64,000 bases of DNA. Origin: Oceanitalea stevensii (GTDB taxonomy: Bacteria; Actinomycetota; Actinomycetes; Actinomycetales; Actinomycetaceae). The stretch lies in the NCBI RefSeq assembly GCF_014837105.1, contig NZ_JACSPO010000001.1:208334-272333 (forward strand), read 5' to 3'. The translations under genes were made by a program, and so were the position numbers. The notes beneath the pieces are model-generated. The model worked only from the letters and a program-made list of their open reading frames with translations. It searched no databases and was not told where the DNA came from. The first letter of the stretch is position 1. Every line of letters begins with the position of its first letter. Below are positions 33,285-41,900 of this stretch, one piece after another.

Positions 33285-33653
33285 ATGGCCGAGGACTCCG
33301 TGCGCGTGGACAGCTGGTTGTGGGCGGTGCGGATCTTCAAGACCCGCAGCCAGGCCCAGGCCGCCTGCCGCGGCGGGCACGTCCGCGTCGACGGTGACCG
33401 TGCCAAGCCCGCGACGCTCGTCGGCGTCGGCACCCGGGTGGTCGTGACCGGCGGGCCGCTGGAGCGCACCGTCGTCGTCCAGCGGCCGCTGCGCAAGCGC
33501 GTCGGCGCTCCGGTCGCCGCCCAGGCGATGATCGACGAGACCCCGCCGCCCCCGCCGAAGGTCGAGCAGGCGGCCGTCCCGGTCCGTGAGCGCGGCGCCG
33601 GCCGACCCACCAAGCGCGAGCGGCGCGACCTCACCCGGCTGCGCGGCTACTAG
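33285..33653 (+). CDS. S4-domain RNA-binding protein, Hsp15-like
   Basis: A 122-residue basic protein with an S4 RNA-binding fold at about 7-65 (VRVDSWLWAVRIFKTRSQAQ and GGHVRVDGDRAKPAT) and a Lys/Arg-rich tail RPTKRERRDLTRLRGY. The family includes Hsp15, which recycles 50S subunits carrying stalled peptidyl-tRNA. It probably has its own leaderless promoter. A 20-bp palindrome follows five bases after the stop. Confidence 0.9.
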   Translation: MAEDSVRVDSWLWAVRIFKTRSQAQAACRGGHVRVDGDRAKPATLVGVGTRVVVTGGPLERTVVVQRPLRKRVGAPVAAQAMIDETPPPPPKVEQAAVPVRERGAGRPTKRERRDLTRLRGY

Positions 33654-33658
33654 GGGGA

Positions 33659-33678
33659 GTTCTCCCCATGGGGAGAAC
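33659..33678. promoter_or_regulatory. Perfect 20-bp palindrome ahead of the T7SS-like cassette
   Basis: GTTCTCCCCATGGGGAGAAC is self-complementary over its whole length and lies five bases after the S4 gene and 84 bases before the first gene of the six-gene cassette. With no U-tract it may be an operator for the cassette or a terminator of the S4 gene. Confidence 0.5.
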
Positions 33679-33761
33679 CGTCCCGGCGCGCCCGGGTGCG
33701 GTAGAAATGTCGCAGCACGTCCCGACGGCGCGAGCCGTCCCGACTCGAGGATTGGCAGGAC

Positions 33762-34079
33762 ATGCCCGACGTACAGGTAGACACCGAGCTTCTCAAGGAG
33801 GCCGGTGCACAGCTTCGCAACGTCGTCGAGACCTTCACCTACGCGAAGGACGACGCCCACGCGCTCGCCGACCACGTCGGCCACGGCGGCCTGGCCAAGC
33901 GCGTGCGGAACTTCGCCGACAACTGGCAGAGCCGCCGCCAGGACATGCTCGAGACCATCGGCACGCTCGGGGACGTCTCCGAGGGCGTGGGCATCGCCTT
34001 CGAGGAGTGGGACGCCGAGCTCGCCCGGGCGATCACCGTCGACGTGGAGACCACGGCCGGTCCGGTGGTGGCACCGTGA
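33762..34079 (+). CDS. WXG100/ESAT-6-size helical protein
   Basis: A 105-residue protein predicted to be two long helices joined at a short turn near GHGGLAKRVRNFADNWQSRR. It has the length and all-alpha make-up of WXG100/EspC-like substrates of type VII secretion, but lacks a clear WxG; a Trp sits at the turn (NWQ). There is no signal peptide. The stop overlaps the next gene's GTG, so it is coupled to the T7SS-signal-like protein, as substrate pairs often are. Assignment is by architecture. Confidence 0.6.
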   Translation: MPDVQVDTELLKEAGAQLRNVVETFTYAKDDAHALADHVGHGGLAKRVRNFADNWQSRRQDMLETIGTLGDVSEGVGIAFEEWDAELARAITVDVETTAGPVVAP

Positions 34080-35455
34080 CCGACTGGAGCCCGCTCGGCT
34101 GGTACGAGAACCCGGTCCCGGGATCTCCCGACCTCGTCGAGGACGGGGCGGCCGCGATGGCCGACGTCGCGACGACCATCTCCGAGGCCGCCAAGAACCT
34201 GCGCAGCATCGCCGACTCCGAGGGCCAGGTGAGCCTCGCCGTCGACGCCTTCCGCGAGCGTGCGCTGGAGGTGGCCGGGCAGATCGAGCTCGTCCACGAC
34301 CGCTACTCCGGCGCCGCGGACGCACTGTCCGGGTACGTCGAGCCCCTGCGGTCGGCGCAGAGCCTCGCCCGTGAGGCCCTGGAGGAGGCGACGGCGGCCC
34401 GCACGGCGCTCATGACCGCGGAGACCGACGTCTTCAACGCCGAGCAGAGCCTCGCGTACACCGAGCCGGACGACATGGACCGCGCCAACGAGACGCTCAG
34501 CGACGCCTACACGGCCCGCGCCGGGGCGCAGCAGGCCCTGGACGACGCCGTCACCAAGCTCAACACGGCGATCGGGAACCGCGACACCGCCGCCGAGAGC
34601 GCGATGGCGCTCATCGACGAGGCGCTGGAGGCCAACGGCCTGGACGACAGCGGCTGGCGCCAGTTCCTCAACAAGAACGCCGAGCTCCTCGACGGGATCG
34701 CCAAGGGGCTCGCCATCGCGGGTGCTGCGCTCGCGGTGGTCGCCATGTTCATCCCCGGCGTCAACATCCTCGTCGGTCTCGGCATCGGGCTGGGAGCGGC
34801 CGCGATCAACTTCGCCCTCGCCGAGAACGGCAACAAGGGCTGGGAGGACTTCGCGTGGGACGTCGTCGGGCTCGCCACCCTCGGGGCCGGCAAGCTCGTC
34901 GGTGTCGCCATGCGCGGCCGGGCCGCCGCCCGCGCCGCCCAGGTGAGCAGCAGCCGCTCCAACGTGCTCGCGGGACCGGCTGTCCCGCGCGGCCGGACGA
35001 TGCCCCACGGGCGCCACCGTCCCGGCGGGCGGGCACGCAACCGCCAGCGCAGCCAGCGCATGGCGGCGGGACGCCAGGCGCAGGCGGCCGAGTACGCGCA
35101 GATGACGTCCCGGCCCTCGTGGAGCGTCCTCCAGCCGTCCTCGATGATGAGCGCCGCGCGGCACAACATCTCCCAGAACGGCTGGAACGTCCTGCGCGCG
35201 GGAGGCGGCGACGCCTACCAGATGTCCTACTACAACGCGATGCGCGCCCCCGGCATGGGAGGCGGTCAGGCGGCGGCCGGCATGTCGCAGATGGCCACCG
35301 TCAACGGCACCCTCGCCAACGCCGCGACGGCCCACACCCTCATCGGGGCGGACCTCTCCGGCTTCCCGCGCCCCGGCGCGGACTGGGTGGGCGGGCAGCT
35401 CGACTCGCTCATCAGCGACCAGCCGCTCCAGGACGACGTGACGAGCCGCCGGTGA
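34076..35455 (+). CDS. Protein with T7SS-signal-like N-terminus and unknown C-terminus
   Basis: A 459-residue protein. Residues 1-110 (NPVPGSPDLVEDGAAAMADV, then the DAFRERALEVAGQIELVHDRY helix) match the putative T7SS-secretion-signal domain found at the front of actinobacterial polymorphic toxins. A coiled coil follows to about 200, then a Gly/Ala-rich hydrophobic region at about 210-250, and a basic Arg/Gln/Met-rich C-terminus of 180 residues that I cannot assign. It may be an effector or a structural secreted protein. The GTG overlaps the previous stop, and its own TGA overlaps the next GTG. Confidence 0.65.
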   Translation: MTDWSPLGWYENPVPGSPDLVEDGAAAMADVATTISEAAKNLRSIADSEGQVSLAVDAFRERALEVAGQIELVHDRYSGAADALSGYVEPLRSAQSLAREALEEATAARTALMTAETDVFNAEQSLAYTEPDDMDRANETLSDAYTARAGAQQALDDAVTKLNTAIGNRDTAAESAMALIDEALEANGLDDSGWRQFLNKNAELLDGIAKGLAIAGAALAVVAMFIPGVNILVGLGIGLGAAAINFALAENGNKGWEDFAWDVVGLATLGAGKLVGVAMRGRAAARAAQVSSSRSNVLAGPAVPRGRTMPHGRHRPGGRARNRQRSQRMAAGRQAQAAEYAQMTSRPSWSVLQPSSMMSAARHNISQNGWNVLRAGGGDAYQMSYYNAMRAPGMGGGQAAAGMSQMATVNGTLANAATAHTLIGADLSGFPRPGADWVGGQLDSLISDQPLQDDVTSRR

Positions 35456-36090
35456 CCCGCGCCCTGCGCCGGCTGCTCGCCACGCCCACCCGCCAGTTCC
35501 AGGTGGTGGGCGTGCTCGTCGTCGCGGTCTTCGTCTGGGTGTCGCTGCCCGTGCACGCCGGCTCCGCGTGGCTGCCGCGCGGTGGGCTCGCGGAGACCTT
35601 CGCGGACCTCACGGCGGGGGACCTCACCACCCGCTTCGTCTCCTTCTACCTCTACCTCGTCGTGTGGGGCGGCATCGTCGCGAGCTGCGCCCTGGCCGTG
35701 TGGGGCGCCGCGCTCGGGGTCCACTCGGCCGTGGGTGCCTGGCGCCAGGCCGTCACCGGCGGGGTCCCGAGCGGTGAGGACCACGTGCCGCCGATCCTCG
35801 CGTTCTGGGGCTCGGTGGTGCTCGGGGTGCTCACCCACCACGTCTCGGCCAACGTCGCGCCCGTGAGCACCGCGCCGTTCTGGGACGACGTCTACGGCGC
35901 ATCCCTGCCGGCCGTGCTCCTGTGGGCGGCCACCGCGCTGCTCACCGCCCTCGCGGCGCTGCACCGCGCCGTCTTCAGCCGCCAGGGCGAGCGCGAGCGT
36001 GAGCGGCGCCGCGCGGAGGGACGGGAACGGGCCGCCGAGCGCCGTGCCGCCGCGAAGGACGCCCGCCGCGTGGGGCGGGACGGACGATGA
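35452..36090 (+). CDS. Putative four-helix membrane protein of the T7SS-like cassette
   Basis: A 212-residue membrane protein with hydrophobic segments around VGVLVVAVFVWVSLPV, FYLYLVVWGGIVASCALAV, ILAFWGSVVLGVLTHHV and LLWAATALLTALAAL, and a highly charged C-terminal tail (GERERERRRAEGRERAAERR) predicted to be cytoplasmic. I recognise no family. Coupled to both neighbours by 4-base overlaps. A role as immunity or membrane partner for the preceding protein is inference from gene order. Confidence 0.65.
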   Translation: MTRALRRLLATPTRQFQVVGVLVVAVFVWVSLPVHAGSAWLPRGGLAETFADLTAGDLTTRFVSFYLYLVVWGGIVASCALAVWGAALGVHSAVGAWRQAVTGGVPSGEDHVPPILAFWGSVVLGVLTHHVSANVAPVSTAPFWDDVYGASLPAVLLWAATALLTALAALHRAVFSRQGERERERRRAEGRERAAERRAAAKDARRVGRDGR

Positions 36091-36695
36091 CCGCCACCGC
36101 CCAGCAGGGCCGCTTCACCCTCGTGCTCCCGCCCGGATGGTCACGCATCCCCCTCGGGACCGGCTCCGTCGCCGCCGTCCGCGCCGTCGTCGACCGTGCG
36201 GTGGCCGGCCTGGACGACCGGCGCGCCGTCGACGTGCGCCGCCGTCTCCACCAGCTGCTCAGCGAGCAGGTGCAGGCGGCGCGCGCCCAGTCCGGCGTCG
36301 AGCTCTACCTGCCCACCGAGCAGGTCCACGGCATCAGCGTGCCCGCCTCCGTCGTCGTCAGCCTGCCGCCGGTGGGGTCCGACGCGGACCCCATGGACCT
36401 CCTCCTCGCCGTCGCCGCCAGGCGCCCGGGCGCCCAGGTCGTCGACGTCGGCGGCAAGCCGGCCGTGCGGACCGAGGAGCGCCAGGCGTCCGCCCCGCTC
36501 GGCGAGTCCTTCGCGGAGACGCAGGCCGCCGCCCGGCAGATCGTCCACTTCCTCGCCGACCCCGACGACCGCAGCCGCTACGCCGTCGTCTCCGCCACCG
36601 TCCTGGAGTCGACGGCGGAGGGGGGCGCCGCCGTGGCGGACGCCGTCACCGAGCTCGTCGACGCCCTCGTCTCGACCTTCCGGTGGGTGGGCTGA
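36087..36695 (+). CDS. Cassette protein with Mog1/PsbP-like pattern
   Basis: A 202-residue soluble protein. The order FTLVLPPGWSRIPL, then VVVSLPPVG, AQVVDVGGKPAVRTEERQ, RYAVVSATVLES and the final helix AVTELVDALVSTFRWV resembles Mog1/PsbP-like folds such as the LpqN/LpqT proteins that accompany actinobacterial envelope systems, but here without a signal peptide. Overlaps its neighbours at both ends (ATGA, TGATG). Function unknown. Confidence 0.6.
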   Translation: MTATAQQGRFTLVLPPGWSRIPLGTGSVAAVRAVVDRAVAGLDDRRAVDVRRRLHQLLSEQVQAARAQSGVELYLPTEQVHGISVPASVVVSLPPVGSDADPMDLLLAVAARRPGAQVVDVGGKPAVRTEERQASAPLGESFAETQAAARQIVHFLADPDDRSRYAVVSATVLESTAEGGAAVADAVTELVDALVSTFRWVG

Positions 36696-37270
36696 TGCGC
36701 ACGCTCGTCCTGGGCGTCGACCCCGACCCCGAGCTGTGGGTGCGGGTGCCCTCGCGCTACCCCGACGACGACGCCGCCACCCCCGAGGAGTGGGCCCGCA
36801 CCGTCGCCGTCGAGCGGGGCGCCGACTCCGCCGAGCTGCTCGAGCGGCTCCTCCTCGACCTCGCCCTCAGCGAGCAGCGGACCGCGGACGGCACCGCGTA
36901 CCTCTACCTGCCCCCCGACGGGGCCCCGATGCAGAAGGTGCGGCTGCGCGCGCTGCCGACGGCCGAGCTCGGCGCGGCGCTGCCGGGCTCGCCGCTGGAC
37001 ACCGCCGAGGACACCGTCGAGGCCGAGCACCTCGGCCGGGGCACCCGCAGCATCGTCGCCGGACTGGCGCACGAGAGCACCGCGGACCTCCTCGTCACCG
37101 TCGTCTACCGGTGGGACGTCGAGTGGGTGAGCGTCCTGCTCACCATGGCCACCCTCAACCCCGGAGAAGCCGTCGCGATGATCGAGACCCTGGACGAGCT
37201 GGCCCACGACATCTGGGTCGAGGACGAGAGCGGGGAGCTCGTGACGGTGACGGAGGCGGCCGGTGCCTGA
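36695..37270 (+). CDS. Uncharacterised soluble protein of the T7SS-like cassette
   Basis: A 191-residue acidic protein with no transmembrane segment or catalytic motif that I can identify. It contains strand-rich stretches TAYLYLPPDGAPMQKVRLRAL and LLVTVVYRWDVEWVSVLLTM followed by an acidic helical end. The mix resembles the preceding gene's product, so the two may be distant relatives or a complex. Its last 8 bases overlap the next gene. Confidence 0.6.
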   Translation: MRTLVLGVDPDPELWVRVPSRYPDDDAATPEEWARTVAVERGADSAELLERLLLDLALSEQRTADGTAYLYLPPDGAPMQKVRLRALPTAELGAALPGSPLDTAEDTVEAEHLGRGTRSIVAGLAHESTADLLVTVVYRWDVEWVSVLLTMATLNPGEAVAMIETLDELAHDIWVEDESGELVTVTEAAGA

Positions 37271-37574
37271 GCGTCCGGACGAGAAGGCGGGCAAGCTGCC
37301 CTACGACGTGGCGGCCGCGGCCGTCCGCGCCGGGGATACGGCGTACCTCACCGACGACGAGAAGGACATGGTCGGCGCCGGCGGGGGCGGGTGGACCATG
37401 GCCGCGCTGTTCCTCGGCATCTTCGGGCTCGGCCCCCTCGGGCTGGTGGCGGGCGTCTACGCGCTGCGCCAGCAGCGGACGTCCTCGTGGCTGGCGACCG
37501 TGGGCATGCTCCTCAGCGGGGTCCACACCGTCCTGCTCGCGCTCGCCCTCGTCCTGGCGGTCGCGACCGGCTAG
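37263..37574 (+). CDS. Small DUF4190-like membrane protein ending the cassette
   Basis: A 103-residue protein with a soluble, charged N-terminal 40 residues and two transmembrane segments, MAALFLGIFGLGPLGLVAGV and VGMLLSGVHTVLLALALVLA. The pair of Gly-rich segments around a YALRQQR turn matches DUF4190-type proteins. GTG start overlapping the previous gene by 8 bases. The 3' end overlaps the convergent MBL gene by four bases. Confidence 0.65.
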   Translation: MPERPDEKAGKLPYDVAAAAVRAGDTAYLTDDEKDMVGAGGGGWTMAALFLGIFGLGPLGLVAGVYALRQQRTSSWLATVGMLLSGVHTVLLALALVLAVATG

Positions 37575-38338
37575 CGCCTCTCCGCGCCCAGCCGCGCCGC
37601 CTGCGCCACGTGCTCGGCGCGCACCCGCGGCTCGCCCAGCCGCGCGTCGAGCGGGTCGACGCCGGCCGTGAGGTCGTCGAGGTAGCGGTGGTCGGCGTCG
37701 ATGCGCCGGCTCGCCTCCGCGCCGTCGGCCACCCGCCCGTGCCCCGGCACGACGACGTCGCAGCTGGCCACGACGTCCGCGAGCCGCTGGAGGGACCGGC
37801 GGTAGGCGTCCACCGCGTCGTCGTCGTCGTCGAGGAGCGGCACCTCGACGTCGGAGAGCATGTCCCCGGCCACGAGCACGCCCTCGCCGGGCAGGTGGAG
37901 GCTCGCGTGCCCCGGCGCGTGACCGGGAGTCGCGACGACGGCGGCGCGCAGGCCCGTCCACGGCAGCTCGGTCGTGTCCGGCGGCAGGGGCGTCGTCCCG
38001 CCGACGACGTCCCACCGGTGGCCGGGCAGGTCGCGGGCCGCCTGCGCAGCGAGCTCCTCGTCCGTGCTCGCGACGGCGGCCCCGGGCGTGGCCCAGCGCG
38101 GCACGTCCGGCAGCGCCTCGGACCACAGCACGTGGTCCCAGTGCGGGTGGGTGGAGAAGGCGGCGGCCACGTGCCAGCCGCGCCCGGTGAGCTCGCCCTG
38201 GAGCGAGACGAGGTCCGCGGGGGTGAGGGCGGGGTCGACGAGGAGGCACGCGCCGTCGTCGGCCACGACGACGCTCGAGGTGGTGAGCCAGGTGGGGGAG
38301 GTGGTGACCCAGACGCGCGCGGAGACCTGCTCGAGCAC
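37571..38338 (-). CDS. MBL-fold metallohydrolase
   Basis: A 255-residue metallo-beta-lactamase-fold hydrolase. The metal-binding motif is THPHWDH, with further ligands His in [11 protein letters not shown], Asp in [10 protein letters not shown] and His in [10 protein letters not shown]. Substrate unknown; the single-domain layout resembles lactonases or thioesterases such as glyoxalase II. The GTG start lies one base after the polyphosphate glucokinase stop, so the two are probably one transcription unit. Confidence 0.88.
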   Translation of the reverse strand: MLEQVSARVWVTTSPTWLTTSSVVVADDGACLLVDPALTPADLVSLQGELTGRGWHVAAAFSTHPHWDHVLWSEALPDVPRWATPGAAVASTDEELAAQAARDLPGHRWDVVGGTTPLPPDTTELPWTGLRAAVVATPGHAPGHASLHLPGEGVLVAGDMLSDVEVPLLDDDDDAVDAYRRSLQRLADVVASCDVVVPGHGRVADGAEASRRIDADHRYLDDLTAGVDPLDARLGEPRVRAEHVAQAARLGAERR

Positions 38339-38339
38339 G

Positions 38340-39104
38340 TCAGCGGTGGTTCGCGGCCGCGAGAGCGGCGGCGCCGACGATCCCGGCCTGGTTGCGCAGC
38401 GCGGCCGGCACGATCGGCGCCTGGAGCTCGAGCAGGGGGAGGAACTGGTCGGACTTCTTGCTCACGCCGCCCCCGACGACGATGAGGTCGGGGGAGAAGA
38501 GCATCTCGATCGTCTCGAAGTAGCGTTGCAGGCGCTTGGCCCACTTCGCCCACGACAGGTCCTCGCGCTCGCGGGCGGAGTCGGCGGCCCGGCTCTCGGC
38601 GTCGTGCCCGTCGATCTCCAGGTGCCCGAGCTCGGTGTTGGGCACGAGGGTGCCGTCGACGATGAGGACCGAGCCGATCCCGGTGCCGAGGGTGGCGACG
38701 AAGACGACGCCGTCCACCCCCTTGGCCGCGCCGTAGACGGCCTCGGCGTACCCGGCGGCGTCGGCGTCGTTGACGGCGACGACGCGGCGGCCGATCGCCT
38801 CGCTCATGAGCGCGGGCACGTCCACGCCCTGCCACGACTGGTGGAGGTTGGCGATGAACGGCACGACGCCGTGCTTGATCGGGGCGGGGAAGGTGAGGCC
38901 GATCGGCACGTCGGGGGCGAGGTCGAAGCCGGCGACGAGCTCCTCGACGACGGCGGCCACGGCCTTGGGTGTCGACTTGGCCGGCGTGGGGATGCGCACC
39001 CGGTCGCCGATGAGCTCACCGGCGGCGAGGTCGACGGGCGCGCCCTTGATCCCGGACCCGCCGATGTCGATGCCGAAGGCGGTGGGCGTGCTGGGCGTGG
39101 GCAT
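38340..39104 (-). CDS. ppgK: Polyphosphate glucokinase
   Basis: Phosphorylates glucose to glucose-6-phosphate using polyphosphate or ATP. The 254-residue ROK-type kinase has the phosphate motif [17 protein letters not shown], the glucose-binding [12 protein letters not shown], the adenosine motif [11 protein letters not shown] and the [10 protein letters not shown] motif in place of a zinc-binding ROK signature. Such enzymes are typical of actinobacteria. First gene of a pair with the MBL hydrolase. Confidence 0.93.
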   Translation of the reverse strand: MPTPSTPTAFGIDIGGSGIKGAPVDLAAGELIGDRVRIPTPAKSTPKAVAAVVEELVAGFDLAPDVPIGLTFPAPIKHGVVPFIANLHQSWQGVDVPALMSEAIGRRVVAVNDADAAGYAEAVYGAAKGVDGVVFVATLGTGIGSVLIVDGTLVPNTELGHLEIDGHDAESRAADSAREREDLSWAKWAKRLQRYFETIEMLFSPDLIVVGGGVSKKSDQFLPLLELQAPIVPAALRNQAGIVGAAALAAANHR

Positions 39105-39160
39105 CTCGACTGCTCCGGGGGTCGACGGCGGGAGGCGGTTCGGAGCCTACCGCCAGGCCG

Positions 39161-39640
39161 TCACGCCGGCTGGTCGAGCGAGGCGCGCCACGCGTCCAGC
39201 CCCTGCTGGACCTCCTCGTCCGTGCGGTGCTCCACGCGCGTCATGAGCGTCCACCGCACGCCGTAGGGGTCCTGGACGGAGGCGAAGCGGTCCCCGGTCA
39301 CCGCGAAGTCCGCCGCCTCCTCCCGCACGCGTGCCCCGCGCTCGCGGGCCAGGGCCAGCGCGGCGTCGACGTCGGGGACGTAGACGGCGAGGGAGAAGCT
39401 CGCGTCGTCGCTGCCGGGGTCGCCGGCGACGGCGTGGAACTGCGGGTTGGGGTCCATGACCGTCATCCGGCCGTGGCCGAGGTCGAGCTCGCAGTGCCAC
39501 ACCGAGCCGTCCGGCCCGTCCATGCGGGTGACGACCCGCGCGCCGAGGACGGCGCGGTAGAAGTCGATCGCCTCGTTCGCCGGGGAGACGACGACGAGCG
39601 GGCTGAGGGAGGTGTAGCCCTCCGGGAGGTGTGTGCTCAT
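39161..39640 (-). CDS. VOC family protein
   Basis: A 159-residue glyoxalase/bleomycin-resistance-fold protein: SPLVVVSPANEAIDFYRAVL opens the first module, LAVYVPDVDAALALARERG the second, and FASVQDPYGVRWTLMTRVE closes it. Divergent from an AraC-type regulator with 27 bases between starts, so the regulator may control it. Substrate unknown. Confidence 0.87.
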   Translation of the reverse strand: MSTHLPEGYTSLSPLVVVSPANEAIDFYRAVLGARVVTRMDGPDGSVWHCELDLGHGRMTVMDPNPQFHAVAGDPGSDDASFSLAVYVPDVDAALALARERGARVREEAADFAVTGDRFASVQDPYGVRWTLMTRVEHRTDEEVQQGLDAWRASLDQPA

Positions 39641-39654
39641 GCCCCCAGCCTCCC

Positions 39655-39660
39655 TAGAGT
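39655..39660 (+). promoter_or_regulatory. Leaderless -10 element for the AraC-type gene
   Basis: TAGAGT ends seven bases before the GTG at 39668 and favours this start over the GTG at 39659, which it overlaps. Confidence 0.45.
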
Positions 39661-39667
39661 GCTGCGC

Positions 39668-40519
39668 GTGGGGCTTGAAGATCCGCGCCAGGGTGGCGAC
39701 GGCGCCGTGCTGTGGCCGGCGGCGGGCACGGACGTGTTCGACACCGGCCGCCTGCCCCTGCCGGCGCCGCTCGACGAGGTCGCCGCCTACTACTGGTGGG
39801 TGACGTGGCGCCGCGCGGAGCGGGTGCCGTTCCGGCAGCAGGTGCTGTCCCACCCGGTCACCCACCTCACGGTCGAGGCCGCCGAGGGCGGCGTGCTCCA
39901 CGGCCTGCCCGTCCCCGCCGCGCTCGTCCACGGCCTCGTCACCCGGGTGTTCACCGTCGACCTGCCCGTTGCCGGCCGCGTGGCCGGGATCGCGTTCCAC
40001 CCCGGCGGGCTGGCCGCCCTGCTCGGGCGCGGCGTCGGCGACCTCACCGACGCGGTCGTGCCCGCGGGGGAGGTGCTGGGCGACGTCGTCGGCCCCCTCA
40101 CCCGCGACGTGCTCGGCGAGGACGACGACGGCGCCCGCCGCGACGTCGTCGTCGGCCACCTGTCCGGGGTGCTCGCGCCACGGCTCGACGCGGTGCGCGC
40201 CGACGAGGGCTACCGCACGGTGCGCGAGGCGGTGGCGCTCATGCGGCACCGGGAGCACGTGACGCTCGCGCCGGTGGCCGCGGAGCTGCACGTGTCGGTC
40301 CGCACGCTGCAGCGGCTCTTCGCCCGGTACGTCGGTGCTTCCCCGCTGTGGGTGCTGCGCCGCCACCGGCTGCAGGACGCCGTCGCTGCTCTCGACGCGG
40401 GGGAGGGGCAGGACCTCGCGGCGCTCGCGGCCTCCCTGGGCTTCGCCGACCACGCGCACCTCACGCGGGCCTTCACCGCCGTCGTCGGCGTCCCGCCCTC
40501 GCGCTACCGCAGCGGGTAG
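39668..40519 (+). CDS. AraC-family transcriptional regulator
   Basis: A 283-residue regulator with an N-terminal cupin-like sensor region (DUF6597-type, AYYWWVTWRRAERVPFRQQV) and two C-terminal helix-turn-helix motifs, APVAAELHVSVRTLQRLF and AALAASLGFADHAHLTRAF, ending GVPPSRYRSG. The ligand is unknown. Divergent from a VOC gene that shares its short promoter region. It converges on map across a large imperfect hairpin. Confidence 0.87.
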   Translation: MGLEDPRQGGDGAVLWPAAGTDVFDTGRLPLPAPLDEVAAYYWWVTWRRAERVPFRQQVLSHPVTHLTVEAAEGGVLHGLPVPAALVHGLVTRVFTVDLPVAGRVAGIAFHPGGLAALLGRGVGDLTDAVVPAGEVLGDVVGPLTRDVLGEDDDGARRDVVVGHLSGVLAPRLDAVRADEGYRTVREAVALMRHREHVTLAPVAAELHVSVRTLQRLFARYVGASPLWVLRRHRLQDAVAALDAGEGQDLAALAASLGFADHAHLTRAFTAVVGVPPSRYRSG

Positions 40520-40544
40520 GGCGGCCCGGCGTCCGCCCCGCCGT

Positions 40545-40613
40545 CTGGGACGCACATCCGGTCCACCGAAGGGTGGCGGGAGGTGCGTCCAGGGGACCGG
40601 AGGGGCGTCCCAG
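40545..40613. terminator. Hairpin between convergent AraC and map genes
   Basis: Arms CTGGGACG...CCGGTCC (40545-40564) and the matching right arm (40594-40613) pair at both ends with mismatches in the middle. The inner part GGAGGTGCGTCC and right arm CCGGAGGGGCG recur in the hairpin at 49211-49279. Probably a bidirectional terminator. Confidence 0.6.
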
Positions 40614-40630
40614 GCGAAGGGGGAGCGGGA

Positions 40631-41503
40631 CTACGGCAGGGTGAGGATCTCGGCGCCGTCGTCCGTCACCAGGACCATGTGCTCGAACTGGGCGGTGCGG
40701 CCGCGGTCGGTGGTGACGGCGGTCCAGCCGTCGTCCCACAGGTCCCACTCGGGGGAGCCGAGGGTGAGCATGGGCTCGATGGTGAAGACCATGCCCGGCT
40801 CCATGACCTCGTTGTGCTCGGGAGCGGCGTCGTAGTGCGGGACGATGAGCCCGGAGTGGAAGGCACGGCCCACGCCGTGGCCGGTGAACTCCCGGACCAC
40901 GCCGTAGTCGAAGCGCTTGGCATAGGCCTCGATGACGCGGCCGATGACGTTGATCTCGCGGCCGGGCTTGACGGCCCGGATGCCGCGCTCCATCGCCTTG
41001 CGGGTGCGCTCGACGAGCAGGCGGGACTCCTCGTCGACGTCGCCGACGAGGAAGGTCGCGCTGTTGTCGCCGTGGACGCCCTCGCGGAAGAGGGTGATGT
41101 CGACGTTGACGATGTCCCCGTCCTTGAGCACGGTGCTGTCGGGGATGCCGTGGCACACGACCTCGTTGACCGAGGTGCACAGACCCTTGGGGAAGCCGCG
41201 GTAGCCGAGGGACGAGGGGTAGGCGCCGTGCTCGAGGGCGAACTCGTGACCGATGAGGTCGAGCTCGTCGGTGGTGATGCCGGGGCGGACGGCGGCACCG
41301 ACGTGCGCCAGCGCCTGGGCGGCGAGGCGGGCGGTGCGGCGGATGCGCTCGACGGTCTCGGCGTCGTTGACCTCGCTGCCCGTGAAGGGCTCGGGCTCGG
41401 GCCGGTCGACGTACTCGGGGTGCTCGACGGAGGTGGGGACCGGCCGCCGCGGGGAGATCGTTCCGGGTGTCAGGGTGCCCAGCGGGGCGCGATCGGCAAG
41501 CAT
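40631..41503 (-). CDS. map: Type I methionine aminopeptidase
   Basis: Removes the initiator methionine from new proteins. The 290-residue protein has the five metal ligands in order: Asp in NVDITLF, Asp in [10 protein letters not shown], His in [11 protein letters not shown], Glu in FTIEPML and Glu in QFEHMVLV. The N-terminal extension of about 40 residues (with [17 protein letters not shown]) is usual for the actinobacterial long form. TAGACT six bases ahead of the ATG suggests a leaderless transcript. Confidence 0.95.
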   Translation of the reverse strand: MLADRAPLGTLTPGTISPRRPVPTSVEHPEYVDRPEPEPFTGSEVNDAETVERIRRTARLAAQALAHVGAAVRPGITTDELDLIGHEFALEHGAYPSSLGYRGFPKGLCTSVNEVVCHGIPDSTVLKDGDIVNVDITLFREGVHGDNSATFLVGDVDEESRLLVERTRKAMERGIRAVKPGREINVIGRVIEAYAKRFDYGVVREFTGHGVGRAFHSGLIVPHYDAAPEHNEVMEPGMVFTIEPMLTLGSPEWDLWDDGWTAVTTDRGRTAQFEHMVLVTDDGAEILTLP

Positions 41504-41509
41504 GGGACG

Positions 41510-41515
41510 AGTCTA
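41510..41515 (-). promoter_or_regulatory. Leaderless -10 element for map
   Basis: TAGACT on the minus strand ends six bases before the ATG at 41503, with no ribosome site. Confidence 0.55.
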
Positions 41516-41540
41516 CGTACGGCCCGACGAAGGAGGCGCC

Positions 41541-41789
41541 ATGGCCAGTGTCAACGAGCCCGCGGAGGACCGCGAGGACCGCATCGAGAAGGTGACCAAG
41601 CCGCACGACCTCGGTGAGTACTACCTCAACACCCGCACCGGGGAGATCGAGGAGGGCAAGGTGTCCGGCTCGCTCAACCGCATGGGCCCCTACCCCTCGC
41701 GCGAGGCGGCGGCGGAGGCCTACGAGAACGCCGCGAACCGCAACGAGGCCTGGGACGAGGCCGACAAGGCCTGGAACGACGACGAGTAG
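41541..41789 (+). CDS. Small SPOR-like protein next to map
   Basis: An 82-residue acidic protein with HDLGEYYLNTRTGEIEEGK and RMGPYPSREAAAEAYENA, the pattern of tiny SPOR-domain-like proteins commonly found divergent from map in actinobacteria. AAGGAGG precedes the ATG. The function is unknown. It converges on panB across a large hairpin. Confidence 0.8.
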   Translation: MASVNEPAEDREDRIEKVTKPHDLGEYYLNTRTGEIEEGKVSGSLNRMGPYPSREAAAEAYENAANRNEAWDEADKAWNDDE

Positions 41790-41814
41790 CGCCGCCCCGC
41801 GCGTCGCCGCCCGC

Positions 41815-41883
41815 TGAGCTCCCCGGTTCTCCTCCGAGCTCCCGCCTCGCAGCGGGTCTCGCCGAGGGGAACCGGGGAGCTCA
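41815..41883. terminator. Hairpin between the SPOR-like gene and panB
   Basis: TGAGCTCCCCGGTT at 41815 pairs with AACCGGGGAGCTCA ending at 41883; the intervening sequence adds weaker pairs (CTC/GAG, GCGGGT region). Located in the gap between convergent genes, it most likely terminates both. Confidence 0.65.
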
Positions 41884-41900
41884 CGTCCGTCGGCGTGCCG

